A DNA stretch of 64,000 bases from Sulfolobales archaeon Acd1 (GTDB lineage Archaea > Thermoproteota > Thermoprotei_A > Sulfolobales > Sulfolobaceae). The stretch covers positions 186,001 through 250,000 of the forward strand of contig APJY01000001.1 in NCBI GenBank assembly GCA_000389735.1, written 5' to 3'. This document shows positions 24,734 to 33,882 of this stretch, piece by piece. Numbering within the stretch: position 1 is the first letter of the stretch; every line of letters begins with the position of its first letter. The translations under genes and the position numbers were made by a program. Under the pieces are notes generated by a model. It saw only the letters and a program-made list of their open reading frames with translations, was not told the origin of the DNA and searched no databases.

Positions 24734-25042
24734 ATGGTATCTGAATTCCTTACTACCCGGGAGAAAATATTCTTCCTTCTGGAAGAGACGGACAAACCCC
24801 TAACGGCTAGACAGATCAAAGAGATACTGCATCTCGACTCCGAAAAGGACGTTTACGAGCACTTGAGGCACGTGGCCCTAAGCGCCAAGAGAAAAGGGTA
24901 TAAGTTAGTTGTCCAATATCCTGTGTGCTCTAACTGTGGCTTCATGTTCGATGACAAGCTCACTAAGCCCTCCAGGTGTCCCAGATGCGGGAGCACGAAA
25001 ATAGCGCCTCCAAGGTTCCTGATAAGAAGGTCGTCTTTGTAG
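24734..25042 (+). CDS. HTH/zinc-ribbon transcriptional regulator
   Basis: 102 residues. An N-terminal winged helix (REKIFFLLEETDKPLTARQI) is followed by a zinc ribbon CSNCGFMFDD...CPRCGS with two CxxC pairs. This combination matches the archaeal COG3357-type predicted regulators. Target unknown. The end overlaps the next gene by 67 bases, so the pair is co-translated; the downstream HAD hydrolase may be under its control. Confidence 0.8.
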   Translation: MVSEFLTTREKIFFLLEETDKPLTARQIKEILHLDSEKDVYEHLRHVALSAKRKGYKLVVQYPVCSNCGFMFDDKLTKPSRCPRCGSTKIAPPRFLIRRSSL

Positions 25043-25665
25043 ACATGGGAGAGACGATAGTCTCGTTCAACCCTAAATTCTGGCAACCCATTTACTGGAC
25101 GCTGAGGGAACTGAGGTACGACGTCACGGAGAGGACCGTTTATAGGGCCGTTATGAGGGTGTTAGGGGAGGACCATCACCCTGACCCGTTTATCGCAGGA
25201 CTCTCAAAGCTCGATATAAGGAAGGTCTTGGTGAGCTTAGGGATAGTTCCAAGACGTGACCTGGTGAGCCACCTGGAAAGCAAAAGGCTGTTGGCAAACG
25301 AGTGGACTATGTTCGAGGACGCCAGGAGGTTCCTTGAGGAGAAGAAAAAGAAGGGTTACGACATAATCATGGTGACGAACTCCACTCCCGACCTAAAGGA
25401 AATAAGGGAGAGCTTGAACCTCGATAATTACATTACGGGCTACGTCGCTTCCTATGAAGTCGGAGTGCTTAAGCCACATCCCAGGATATTCAGGGTGGCC
25501 GTAGATAGGTACGGTTATCCTGAGTACCACGTGGGCGACGTTTACGAGATCGACTTCATTGGGGCGAAAAGGGCTGGAATAAGGGGGATAGTTTTAGACA
25601 GGTTCTCCTTTTATGATGACCTTAAGGGTGTAGAAAGGGTGAGAAGCCTATTGGAACTGTTGTAA
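24976..25665 (+). CDS. HAD family hydrolase
   Basis: 229 residues. Motif I is VFVDMGETI (Asp nucleophile; second Asp of DxD replaced by Gly), motif II VTNST, the Lys in VLKPHPRIF, and motif III HVGDVYEIDFIGA. This is a class I HAD phosphatase with a helical cap between motifs I and II. Substrate unknown. Start GTG 24976 overlaps the regulator by 67 bases; an ATG at 24985 is also possible and gives the same core. Confidence 0.82.
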   Translation: MSQMREHENSASKVPDKKVVFVDMGETIVSFNPKFWQPIYWTLRELRYDVTERTVYRAVMRVLGEDHHPDPFIAGLSKLDIRKVLVSLGIVPRRDLVSHLESKRLLANEWTMFEDARRFLEEKKKKGYDIIMVTNSTPDLKEIRESLNLDNYITGYVASYEVGVLKPHPRIFRVAVDRYGYPEYHVGDVYEIDFIGAKRAGIRGIVLDRFSFYDDLKGVERVRSLLELL

Positions 25666-25691
25666 CGTCGAAAAAGTCGCTTGAGATCGAG

Positions 25692-26267
25692 ATGTCAAAA
25701 GCCCCGCCGTTCCCTTCGCCTAAAATAGACCTGGAACAGTACGTCACCCCGCCCGAACTAGCCTCAGCCGTGTTATGGAATGCCTATCTTTCGGGTCACA
25801 TAAACGGGAAAATCGTAGCTGATTTCGGGTGCGGTACTGGTATCTTCTGCCGAGGGGCGGAGCTGTTAGGGGCGGAGGAGTGCCTGTGTCTGGAGTTGGA
25901 TTACGACGCGCTTATGACGGCCAGAGGCTACTTAGAGCGGGCGGAAGCCCTTAATGCCGACGTAATTTCTTCCCCTCTCAGAATCGTAGACGTTATAGTC
26001 ATGAACCCGCCCTTCGGAACCCAAAGAAAGGGAATAGATAAGGAATTCTTGCTGGAAGCCTTCAGGTTGGCGAGGATAGCCGTTTATTCTATCCACCTCA
26101 GCTCTTCTAGCACCATAAGACTCTTTTCTAAGTTAGCACGAGAGTTCGGGTTCACGGCAGAGATCGTTACGGTTAATTACAGGATGAGGAGGGAATACGC
26201 TTGGCACAGGAAGAGGTTCCACGAGATGCCGACGAATGTTTATAAATTCGTAAGGGTGATTCCCTAA
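25692..26267 (+). CDS. METTL5-like N6-adenine rRNA methyltransferase
   Basis: 191 residues. LEQYVTPPELAS at the N-terminus, the SAM site VADFGCGTGIF and the catalytic NPPFG motif with HRKRFHEMPTNVYKFV at the end match the METTL5/COG2263 family, which makes m6A in small-subunit rRNA in eukaryotes; archaeal members are likely rRNA or tRNA adenine methylases. Starts ATG 25692, 26 bases after the HAD gene. Converges with the HAD-IIB phosphatase, overlapping by 4 bases. Confidence 0.87.
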   Translation: MSKAPPFPSPKIDLEQYVTPPELASAVLWNAYLSGHINGKIVADFGCGTGIFCRGAELLGAEECLCLELDYDALMTARGYLERAEALNADVISSPLRIVDVIVMNPPFGTQRKGIDKEFLLEAFRLARIAVYSIHLSSSSTIRLFSKLAREFGFTAEIVTVNYRMRREYAWHRKRFHEMPTNVYKFVRVIP

Positions 26268-26944
26268 AGCGTCTCTTCATTTCTGTATATTCTCTCGAGG
26301 AGTTCCTTAACTCCGAGACCGTTAGGCTTGTCTAAAACTATATCTGCTACCCTCTTCACCTCATCTAAGGCGTTGGTCACAGCGACTTTAACGTCGGCTA
26401 TCTCGAACAAGCTAAGGTCGTTCTCGCTGTCACCTACGGCGTAAATTTTACCTTCGAAGTTCAGTTCCTTAAGGGCCCGAAGCACTCCGTTCGCTTTGTT
26501 CACCCCTTTTGGTAATATCATTACGTCAGACCTGTTCCTTTCCGCGTGTCCTAAACCCTTCACTGCCTCGAGGACTTCCTTTATTTTCTGGCTGCCCCCA
26601 TTCACGTAAATTATCACCTCGCCTACGGAGTACTCAATGCCCAGCTGCGATAATTTAGAGAGTATTTTGTCCCTGTCAGCCATCCACTCGTCGGTGCTCA
26701 AAAGGACCGTTCTTCCCTGAAAAACCAGCTTCGCTCCGTTTTCTAGGACCCAAACTGTCGGGCGAAGGTTAGGGGCTAGCTCCCTTATGATTTTCTCCTC
26801 CCTACCGGAGGCCACTATGAAAACGTGCTTTCTGGAGAACTCATTGACGGCTTCAGAAACGTCTTCTCTGATCCTAAAACCGTCGCTCTCGCAAGCCAAC
26901 GTCCTGTCGTAGTCTGAAACCACCGCTACCTTAGGAGAATTCAT
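26264..26944 (-). CDS. HAD-IIB phosphatase (archaeal phosphoglycolate phosphatase-like)
   Basis: 226 residues. Motif I SDYDRTLA, motif II VASGRE, Lys in LPKGVNKANG and motif III AVGDSENDLSLF are typical of Cof-type HAD-IIB proteins; size and the KGVNKANGV motif fit archaeal phosphoglycolate phosphatase. It may recycle 2-phosphoglycolate from DNA repair. This would fit the overlapping upstream endonuclease IV-like gene, whose 3' end overlaps the start by 14 bases. Confidence 0.83.
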   Translation of the reverse strand: MNSPKVAVVSDYDRTLACESDGFRIREDVSEAVNEFSRKHVFIVASGREEKIIRELAPNLRPTVWVLENGAKLVFQGRTVLLSTDEWMADRDKILSKLSQLGIEYSVGEVIIYVNGGSQKIKEVLEAVKGLGHAERNRSDVMILPKGVNKANGVLRALKELNFEGKIYAVGDSENDLSLFEIADVKVAVTNALDEVKRVADIVLDKPNGLGVKELLERIYRNEETL

Positions 26945-27767
26945 AACCTAATTCCTCTAGAACCTTTCTCATTTTAAGGGCGTCCCGTTCCAGCTCAGGA
27001 CTCTCGCATACGAGCGTTATCGACTTTAGTCTCTTGTTCTTAAGGATCGCCTCCGCTAGCGGCCTAAAGGGTGGAGTCTCGTTGTCGATCGGGATGTGCT
27101 CATCAACATACTTACCGTTCCTGTACACTAACGATTCGAAATGACTGTTGACGTGTTCCAGGCCTAACTCGTCTATCAGTCTGTTGATTATCTCATCGTA
27201 GTTTATTTGACCTCCTTGTCTCGCGAAAGTGTGGGCCCAATCTATGTAGGGAATTACCCTTCTGACATCCTTGCTTATCCTTATTACCTCGTCTATGGTC
27301 CCGAAAGCCGTGTCTTTTGCCATAGTCTCGACGCCGAACTTAACGTTATATAACCCTTGGCTTTCCGAAAGCTCCACGACCTCTTTAAGCCCTTCCTTTA
27401 CCAGCTCATAGCATTCTTCAGGTCCTCTTCTGCCGTAAAAGGCTGCGTGAATGGCTATGGCATCGGCCCCCATCTTTTCGGCCCTTATGGCCGTCTCTAA
27501 GAGCCTCTTTTTGGAGGCCTCAATCTTAGCTTCGTCCTCCGAGCACAGGTTTATCGCATAAGGTGCGTGAACTGAAAGCCTCACCCCAAGTTCCGACGCC
27601 AGTTTACCTACCTCTTCGGCCATCTCTTCTGACATCTTCACTCCTTGTACGAACTCGACCTCCATGGCATTCAGACCGAGATCCTTAACTACTTTCACTC
27701 CTTCCAGGGTGTTCCGTTTGCTCGAGGCGTGTGGGATTCCAGCCGGGCCCAAAAATATCTTAACCAT
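26931..27767 (-). CDS. nfo: Endonuclease IV-like TIM-barrel protein
   Basis: 278 residues. The metal-site motifs VHAPYAINL, AIHAAFYG, GVETM, YIDWAHTFA and VNSHFES follow the order of zinc ligands in endonuclease IV (AP endonuclease, base excision repair). A xylose-isomerase-type sugar-phosphate isomerase would be the alternative, but the HAPY and DxxH motifs favour Nfo. Co-transcribed with the phosphatase downstream, and 10 bases from the FAD oxidoreductase upstream. Confidence 0.82.
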   Translation of the reverse strand: MVKIFLGPAGIPHASSKRNTLEGVKVVKDLGLNAMEVEFVQGVKMSEEMAEEVGKLASELGVRLSVHAPYAINLCSEDEAKIEASKKRLLETAIRAEKMGADAIAIHAAFYGRRGPEECYELVKEGLKEVVELSESQGLYNVKFGVETMAKDTAFGTIDEVIRISKDVRRVIPYIDWAHTFARQGGQINYDEIINRLIDELGLEHVNSHFESLVYRNGKYVDEHIPIDNETPPFRPLAEAILKNKRLKSITLVCESPELERDALKMRKVLEELGYEFS

Positions 27768-27777
27768 TCCTTACCTG

Positions 27778-30700
27778 TCACTTTAGCTTTCGAGATACTA
27801 AATTTATCAACTCGGGCATTTTGTCCCTAAGGGAAACGATTACTACCTGTATGAACAGATCCTTGTTAAACGCTGACCTATCCGGAACGGTGTTCAGAAC
27901 TTTTTCCGCCACCTCAGATGCAATCCGCTGAAAGTCTGTCTGGGCGTTGACCACGTTCATAAGTTCCTTGACGTAACTCGATGTTACCAAAAGCACGCTA
28001 GTTTCTTCCTTGCCCGTGTCTTCTTGAACCAGCTTAGACAACTCGCTCGCTATTTTATCGCCAGCTGAAGTAACAACCTCAGAAATAACAGGGTCCAAGA
28101 TCTTTCTCGACTCATCTAGCGAATCTGAGACGAACGCAGCCAGATCTGCAAAGATCGGAACTTTGTTCTCTAATTCCTCTAAAATACTTTTCATAACTAT
28201 TTCCTCTATAGCGTGTTTCCTGTCTTCTGACAGCGTGAACCCCACCTTAGTTTCGACTTTGACTACTTTCTGTGCGCCGAGCTTACTCGCCATAAACTCC
28301 ACCAGGGTTTGTGCCCTGATTCCGAAGCTTCTGAACTGCTGTGCAGCGAGCGGGCATAGGGTCACCAACTCGCTGTACTTCTCCGCCATAGCCTTACTCA
28401 GTTCCCTCGCTCTATTGCCTAGATTCTTAGCAAGCGCCGCACCGCTGCATCCGTCTATTCTCTTCACTTTGAAACCTCTACTCGTTAACTTCGCGATTAT
28501 TTCTTGTGCATAATCAGTTGCGAAGCAGGGTACATGTAAGTTGATCTCCTCTTCTTTACCCTCAACAGGCAAGGCCATGGACAGCAGGAACAATTCTATC
28601 GGCATCGCGTCGTAATTAAGCTGCTTACGTAGAACTATGTTGGCGGCTTGCTTAACGTAATCGTTCAAAGTCCTGTAATCCTCGGGTGTTAACGTAATTA
28701 TGAGCTCCGAGTCATTTAACGTTTCGATTACCTCACCTAGCCTCTTCTCCACGAACTCCCTAGATCCAGATATGTAGTCATAGAAACCGGAATCCTTATC
28801 CGTATCTATAACTCTCACCTTGACTTTGAGCTTCTCAAGGATGGAGGCGGCCACGTAGGCCTCTTCGACGTTCTCCTGCATCAACGAACCTACCCATAGG
28901 ACCGTAGTGGAGTCTGGGTTGTGAATAGCGGAGAAGGGTTCTTTCTCGGTTAGCCCTAATGATACATAGGCCTTGGTGGAAACCCCTTTGGCGACCTTAG
29001 TCGATAGCTGAACTAGCAAGTATGAGATCGGAATGTTTTCTGGACACACTCTGTCACATAAACCACACTTGTGACAACCAGAAATATCGGCTATTACGGA
29101 AAGCGGAATGTCGATCTTTTTGTCGTTTAAGAAGTAGTAGGCCATTGCTCCTTTAACGAAGTCGAACATCCCTTTCGGAGCGTACGGGTTCTTATAAACC
29201 ACCTTGTACTGCGGACAAACGGTCACGCACATCGCACAGTCGATGCATTGAAAGGCGTAGTCCGTGAAAGTCTCCAGGAAAGCCCTAACGGTCTTATAAC
29301 CGTCGTTGGGACCGCCTGGAGTGACTGACTTCGCCAGCCCTATGCCGAACCTGAAGGTCAGCGCAAGTTTCTGCCTGTCTGAGATCTCGAAAACTTTCTT
29401 CCCGCGCTTTTCGGGCGGTAGAAGCTTGCCTGGATTGAAGAGCTCCTCGGGATCTAACTCTTTCTTGTACTTCGAGATTATATCATATCTATCTACCCCT
29501 AACTCTGAGAACGTCTTGCTGGTGACGTTGAGCCTGTTCTTGGCGTATTTATGGGCAAACATTCCAACGGAGAGTAAAGAGCCACCAACCTTCACAAAAG
29601 CGTCCATCATTAATGTGTTTTTGGCTAGATCATAAATTAGTTTCTTATCAGTTAAACTTAAAGAAGATATTGTGAATGCGTTAACTAAAAGTACCCTTCT
29701 TCTTTCTAGCGCGATATCTAAATCAAATCCGCGGTTTTCCTCTAACACACCCAGAGGACCCAAATTAGATTCAAGCTCCTTAATTAGGTCGGGCAGCTTC
29801 TCCATTGGAACTAAACCGTGCTGATGGATTGGGGTTCCGGTCCTTCTCAACGCAGCTATCGCGGCGTGGTTAAAGGTCCACCAGCCTACCCACTTCAGGG
29901 GTCTCAGCTCTTTATTGTAGTTCTTCAAAATGCTTTCGAGCCTTCTCCTAACTAGGGCTTCCCTAGTGGCCGGAAACATCACTATTACGTTCCACTCGTC
30001 CCTCTGTAGATCCGCCTTGAAACCGTCAATCATGTCGTTTGATATCGAGGGGCCCCTTATCTGAACGTGCCAAAGCGGTAATCCGGTGTCGTAAAACTCC
30101 CCGAGTATTTTTAGAACCTCGTCTAGGCTGGGCGAATGAAAGACGAAAGATAAAGTTGGGATCTTGGGTCTCAGCTTTATCCCAGCCTCGACGATTAGCC
30201 CTGTCGTTCCCTCGGCCCCGGCGACTTTCGCGAGTTCAGGGCCGCTTACGGTCTCGATCTCTCCCCTGGGGTTTACGAACTTTACGTAAGTCAAATTATC
30301 TGATATGAAACCCCACTCGTAAGAGCCTATTCCTAACGCGTCACCTGCTATACCGCCCCCCACTGAAGAGTCATACGAACTGGGGAACGTTCTCAAAGAC
30401 AATTTATATTGGTCAGCCTCCACGTCTATTTCCTTCCAGGTAGCCCCAGGCTGGACCACAGCGACGCTCTGATCCCTCGCTATCGTGATCTGCCTCATCA
30501 TGGAGAAGTCTACGGTTATCCCGCCTTCGGTAGGAATCGCGTTGCCGTATCTGTTTGTTCCTCGGCCGTAAGGTACTAGGGGGATCTTGTATTTGGTGGC
30601 TATTTTCACCAGCTCGACGACTTCCTCAACGGTTTTCGGATAGATTACCGCATCCGGAACTATGTTAATATCCAAGCCGGCAACTACCAATTCGGGAACG

Positions 30701-30804
30701 AAACCCATGTCGGACGAATGCGAAAGCCGTTCGAGCAATGACTCCGAATACCTATCGCCAAACAGGCTTTCCAGTTCCCTTGAAGCCTCACGGGGTAACG
30801 GCAT
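27778..30804 (-). CDS. FAD-linked oxidase fused to Fe-S subunit (GlcD/GlcF-like)
   Basis: 1008 residues. Residues about 1-470 are a VAO-type FAD domain (VPYGRGTNRYGNAIP, GGGIAGDALGIGSYEWG), then two ferredoxin-type clusters CIDCAMCVTVCPQ (about 517) and CHKCGLCDRVCPEN (about 576), then a CCG-type heterodisulfide-reductase-like region (HVPCFATD, DGCSGAAL, LCPLAAQQF). Such fusions oxidise D-lactate, glycolate or other 2-hydroxy acids and feed electrons to the quinone pool. The last 150 residues are helical and have no recognised family. Substrate unknown. Confidence 0.87.
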   Translation of the reverse strand: MPLPREASRELESLFGDRYSESLLERLSHSSDMGFVPELVVAGLDINIVPDAVIYPKTVEEVVELVKIATKYKIPLVPYGRGTNRYGNAIPTEGGITVDFSMMRQITIARDQSVAVVQPGATWKEIDVEADQYKLSLRTFPSSYDSSVGGGIAGDALGIGSYEWGFISDNLTYVKFVNPRGEIETVSGPELAKVAGAEGTTGLIVEAGIKLRPKIPTLSFVFHSPSLDEVLKILGEFYDTGLPLWHVQIRGPSISNDMIDGFKADLQRDEWNVIVMFPATREALVRRRLESILKNYNKELRPLKWVGWWTFNHAAIAALRRTGTPIHQHGLVPMEKLPDLIKELESNLGPLGVLEENRGFDLDIALERRRVLLVNAFTISSLSLTDKKLIYDLAKNTLMMDAFVKVGGSLLSVGMFAHKYAKNRLNVTSKTFSELGVDRYDIISKYKKELDPEELFNPGKLLPPEKRGKKVFEISDRQKLALTFRFGIGLAKSVTPGGPNDGYKTVRAFLETFTDYAFQCIDCAMCVTVCPQYKVVYKNPYAPKGMFDFVKGAMAYYFLNDKKIDIPLSVIADISGCHKCGLCDRVCPENIPISYLLVQLSTKVAKGVSTKAYVSLGLTEKEPFSAIHNPDSTTVLWVGSLMQENVEEAYVAASILEKLKVKVRVIDTDKDSGFYDYISGSREFVEKRLGEVIETLNDSELIITLTPEDYRTLNDYVKQAANIVLRKQLNYDAMPIELFLLSMALPVEGKEEEINLHVPCFATDYAQEIIAKLTSRGFKVKRIDGCSGAALAKNLGNRARELSKAMAEKYSELVTLCPLAAQQFRSFGIRAQTLVEFMASKLGAQKVVKVETKVGFTLSEDRKHAIEEIVMKSILEELENKVPIFADLAAFVSDSLDESRKILDPVISEVVTSAGDKIASELSKLVQEDTGKEETSVLLVTSSYVKELMNVVNAQTDFQRIASEVAEKVLNTVPDRSAFNKDLFIQVVIVSLRDKMPELINLVSRKLK

Positions 30805-31022
30805 ATAAACGCCTGTGACCCCTAATGTCGGACGCCCTAATAAACAATTAAAGTTCTTAGCTATGCATCGAAGGGATCAACCTGTAATATGCGGACAGCC
30901 TATATGAAATCATTTCTAATCATCAAGATGAAATCTAAATCGTGGATCGCCATCTATCGAATAAAAGATCGTTCTGGATTCAAAAAGAACGAAGTTTATA
31001 CGTTAAGTTCAGCCATAAAGTT

Positions 31023-31445
31023 CTATTTATCCGAAGACAATAACTCGACTAATTTCTCATAATACTCTTTCGGTTGTTCCTTTCTAGGAATGAAATCTCT
31101 ATAAACGTCAGGATAACCCGAACCCCAGGTGGGTATTATGTGTATATGGAGGTGAAAGATCACTTGACCTGCGGAGGCGCCCACGTTAGTCAGTATCCTC
31201 ACACCGTCGGCGCCCAACTTTTGCATTATTCTATTGGCCAGCTTTTTAGTTATTAGAGCTAGATAGGTTATTTCGTCCTCTTTCGCGTTTAAATAATCTG
31301 AGTAATGAGCTCTCGGCATAACTAAGGTATGCCCGGGCGAGACTGGGAATTTATCTAAAATAGCTACAGCTTTTTCGTCTTCATAAACCATGTATCCATC
31401 TAATTTTCTTGAAATTATACCACAAAATATACAGTTCTCGTGCAT
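31023..31445 (-). CDS. HIT family nucleotide hydrolase
   Basis: 140 residues. The histidine triad HLHIHIIP and CIFCGIISRKLDGYMVYEDE with SPGHTLVMPRAHY match the HINT/Fhit-like group. It hydrolyses AMP-linked or dinucleotide compounds. CIFC with a downstream His could bind zinc as in Hint. TATA-like TTATAAAC (minus strand, 31474-31481) lies 29 bases from the ATG, fitting leaderless expression. The 218-base gap downstream (30805-31022) shows no convincing gene or repeat. Confidence 0.92.
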   Translation of the reverse strand: MHENCIFCGIISRKLDGYMVYEDEKAVAILDKFPVSPGHTLVMPRAHYSDYLNAKEDEITYLALITKKLANRIMQKLGADGVRILTNVGASAGQVIFHLHIHIIPTWGSGYPDVYRDFIPRKEQPKEYYEKLVELLSSDK

Positions 31446-31473
31446 CTCGTACGTGTTTTTTTCTTTGCCACCC

Positions 31474-31481
31474 GTTTATAA
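31474..31481 (-). promoter_or_regulatory. TATA-like box of the HIT gene
   Basis: TTATAAAC on the minus strand, 29-36 bases before the HIT ATG. The TTATAA core is palindromic and lies only about 10 bases before the start of the divergent membrane protein, so it is less likely to serve that gene. Confidence 0.45.
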
Positions 31482-31489
31482 GAGTGTCA

Positions 31490-32113
31490 ATGTACGACTT
31501 GGCGTATACAGCTCTCGAGCTCTTCCTGATATCCTTCGTCAGCAACCTAGTCCCGTTCGGCGGAGCACCTTACACGTTGATAGGAAGTTTAAAGGTTCCT
31601 GAGCTCGGGCTTCCTGCAGTAATCGTCACCACGGCATTAGGAGCCGCGTTGGCCAAAGTTCCTCTATATTATTTCGGCTTAGAACTCTCGTTTTTATTAA
31701 AGAAGAACAGGAACTACCATTTCTTCCAGAACTGGGTAAAGCACAGATCCTTCCTTGTGGCCCTCTTCGTCACCGCCTTCCTACCAGGCCTTCCCTTAGA
31801 CGATTACCTTTACATCTGGGCAGGCAGTTTAAAATACAAAATTCTAAAAATGTTAGGGGTGACTTTACTTTCTAAGCTTGTTAAAAGTATCGTAGAGATT
31901 CCCATTGAATACTACTCGTTGTCCTTCGTCTCAAGCACGCTCCACATCGACGTTTTCAACAACGCGTTATTACAAGTGGGCTTGGTACTAACCTTCGTCG
32001 TCTTGGGCGTTATCTTGTTCCTGGTGGATTGGGAAAGCCTAATATCCAGGACTAAATCGATCCTGTCATGGGCGTTAAGGTCTTCGAAGCAAGGAAGTTC
32101 TCGGTTTACGTAG
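31490..32113 (+). CDS. VTT/DedA-like membrane protein
   Basis: 207 residues from ATG 31490 (MYDLAYTALELF); the frame is open back to 31409 within the HIT gene, but that part is not membrane-like. Contains about four to five hydrophobic segments, a VPFGGAPYTLIGS re-entrant-like stretch and FLPGLPLDDYLYIWAGS, similar to the VTT/DedA (SNARE-associated) family of lipid scramblase-like or transporter proteins. The function is unknown. Overlaps the NUDIX gene by 46 bases. Confidence 0.65.
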   Translation: MYDLAYTALELFLISFVSNLVPFGGAPYTLIGSLKVPELGLPAVIVTTALGAALAKVPLYYFGLELSFLLKKNRNYHFFQNWVKHRSFLVALFVTAFLPGLPLDDYLYIWAGSLKYKILKMLGVTLLSKLVKSIVEIPIEYYSLSFVSSTLHIDVFNNALLQVGLVLTFVVLGVILFLVDWESLISRTKSILSWALRSSKQGSSRFT

Positions 32114-32595
32114 AGAAGTTCCAACTCCCCAACGGGAAAGTTAAGGAGACCGCTTACGTGGCCCATAAGGGTTCGGTCGTCATCGCTCCTTTCCTGTCGA
32201 GTAACGAGCTGATAATGGTAAGACAATACAGGCCAATCGCAGGGAAGTGGCTCTTAGAGTTCCCGGCCGGCACGATTGAGGGAAACGAGCCCCCAGAAGT
32301 TACCGCGATGAGGGAGCTGGAGGAGGAAACAGGATATCGGGCTGGGAAACTGAAACACTTGTTCTCCTTTTACGTCTCTCCAGGCGTCACTAACGAGAAA
32401 ATGCACGCGTTTGTGGCCGCCGACCTAGAGAGAACTGAGCAGAAACTGGAGGACTACGAGGTTATCGAGGTGAAGACCGTGAGTCTCGACGACGTCGTTT
32501 CGATGGCCTCTGCAGGAGAAATAGAGGACGGGAAGTCCCTCACTCTGGCCTTGTATTTAGCCCTTAACCGACACAAACTGCAAGACCTTCTTTAG
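32068..32595 (+). CDS. NUDIX hydrolase, ADP-ribose pyrophosphatase-like
   Basis: 175 residues. The NUDIX box GTIEGNEPPEVTAMRELEEETG is complete, preceded by RQYRPIAGKWLLEFPAG, which is typical of ADP-ribose pyrophosphatases (NudF group). It hydrolyses ADP-ribose or related nucleoside diphosphate sugars. Starts inside the end of the membrane protein gene, suggesting co-translation. Confidence 0.9.
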   Translation: MGVKVFEARKFSVYVEKFQLPNGKVKETAYVAHKGSVVIAPFLSSNELIMVRQYRPIAGKWLLEFPAGTIEGNEPPEVTAMRELEEETGYRAGKLKHLFSFYVSPGVTNEKMHAFVAADLERTEQKLEDYEVIEVKTVSLDDVVSMASAGEIEDGKSLTLALYLALNRHKLQDLL

Positions 32596-32653
32596 CGATA
32601 TCGACTATTCATTTCATAAACTACAGGCAATGTCGCTCTATTTCTAGTTTGTC

Positions 32654-33844
32654 CTATTTGCCGGAATCCAGAACGAGATATAGCAACTGCTCGAACGTTA
32701 GAAGCTTCGGAAGGTAATCCATCTCTTGCGATCCTTTTAACGAGCTCAGCACGCTCGACAGGATGATCTCTCCGTCCTTTACAGGCCCCATAGCTATCCT
32801 TTCCGTATAGTTCATGAAGCTCTCCCACGACGATGTGACGACCAGGAAAGCTATGGGAACTACTCTGATCTCCAGAGCGTCGAGATATTTATATTCCTTC
32901 AGCGACTTCAAGATGGGCTCATAGCCGCTCACTATCTCCCTGCTGATGCCGAGTCTGTTCAATTTCTTGTTTATTCGTGATTTGAGGTTCTTGATCGTCT
33001 TTTCTAGCCTGCTCAGCGGAACCGCATAAGGGTGGACGTAAATCTCGACCCCCTCTCCTCCCTTCATCCTGTCCAAGTATAGGAGGGCATAAAGGCTGGA
33101 CTTAAGCTGGGACTCGCTAGCGATCCTGACTGCCTTTCCGTCGTTACTGTTCTGTTCGACTGCTAAAAGGAACCTGAATATTGTGGTGACATAATAGGCC
33201 TTGTCTTCGTTCTCTATAATCATAGGTGACTTGACGCTCTCCGGCTGTTCTCTATAGACGAGAACCGAGTTGCCCAGCTCGAACTTGTCCTCCAGCAACT
33301 CGTCCAGATCGAACTGACCCTCTAGTTCAGCGCTCAGTTCCCCAAGCTCGTTAAACAACTTCACCTTGGGAGGCCTCTGGCTGTAGTCCACGAGTACCTG
33401 CCCAAGGGGGAAGCCGTCGTCCTTTCGGATAACTGTCGCGCTAACCAAATCCGGAAGGTATCTGGTGACGCCGACTACGGTTTGAACTTTTCCGGTTTTG
33501 CTTCCCGAAAAGACTGCGACATGTTTAGATGCTATTAACGCTAGCTTTTCCCTATCGAACCACGGGTCTCCCAGAAGAAGGTAACCGACCTCCTGCATGT
33601 CTGAATCGTTCCCGAAGAAGTACTGTAAGTCGTCATTCCCTAAATCGACCACTTTCTCTATCATCTGTTCTACCTGAGATTCGATGTCAGGGCTCGGGAA
33701 AAGTACATATCTTTTCCCATCTAAAAGCCTTACATGCACTCCATTATCCTCTAAAGATATTTCTAGAAGCTCCTTAGAATTTTTGTACACTTTTACTAGA
33801 GGTTTATCGCTGTATGATAGAACCCTTATGGTCAAGCCCTTCAC
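32654..33844 (-). CDS. Hypothetical protein of unknown function (396 residues)
   Basis: No family recognised. The protein looks soluble, mixed alpha/beta, with acidic N- and middle parts, a basic segment KTIKNLKSRINKKLNRLG near residue 285 and a hydrophobic strand AFLVVTSS near 330. Start GTG 33844; CTTTTATC on the minus strand about 21-28 bases upstream may be its promoter. It is divergent from a THEP1-type NTPase with interlaced promoters. Long size and codon regularity make it a real gene. Confidence 0.7.
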   Translation of the reverse strand: MKGLTIRVLSYSDKPLVKVYKNSKELLEISLEDNGVHVRLLDGKRYVLFPSPDIESQVEQMIEKVVDLGNDDLQYFFGNDSDMQEVGYLLLGDPWFDREKLALIASKHVAVFSGSKTGKVQTVVGVTRYLPDLVSATVIRKDDGFPLGQVLVDYSQRPPKVKLFNELGELSAELEGQFDLDELLEDKFELGNSVLVYREQPESVKSPMIIENEDKAYYVTTIFRFLLAVEQNSNDGKAVRIASESQLKSSLYALLYLDRMKGGEGVEIYVHPYAVPLSRLEKTIKNLKSRINKKLNRLGISREIVSGYEPILKSLKEYKYLDALEIRVVPIAFLVVTSSWESFMNYTERIAMGPVKDGEIILSSVLSSLKGSQEMDYLPKLLTFEQLLYLVLDSGK

Positions 33845-33882
33845 GTTTTTTATGCCTTCAAAGGATAAAAGCTAATCAGGAC

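Noticed and set aside
30904-31062. 52-codon + strand frame in the 218-base gap between the FAD oxidoreductase and the HIT gene
   Set aside because: No Shine-Dalgarno or well-placed TATA box, low-complexity lysine/serine composition, and it runs 40 bases into the 3' end of the HIT gene; probably chance.
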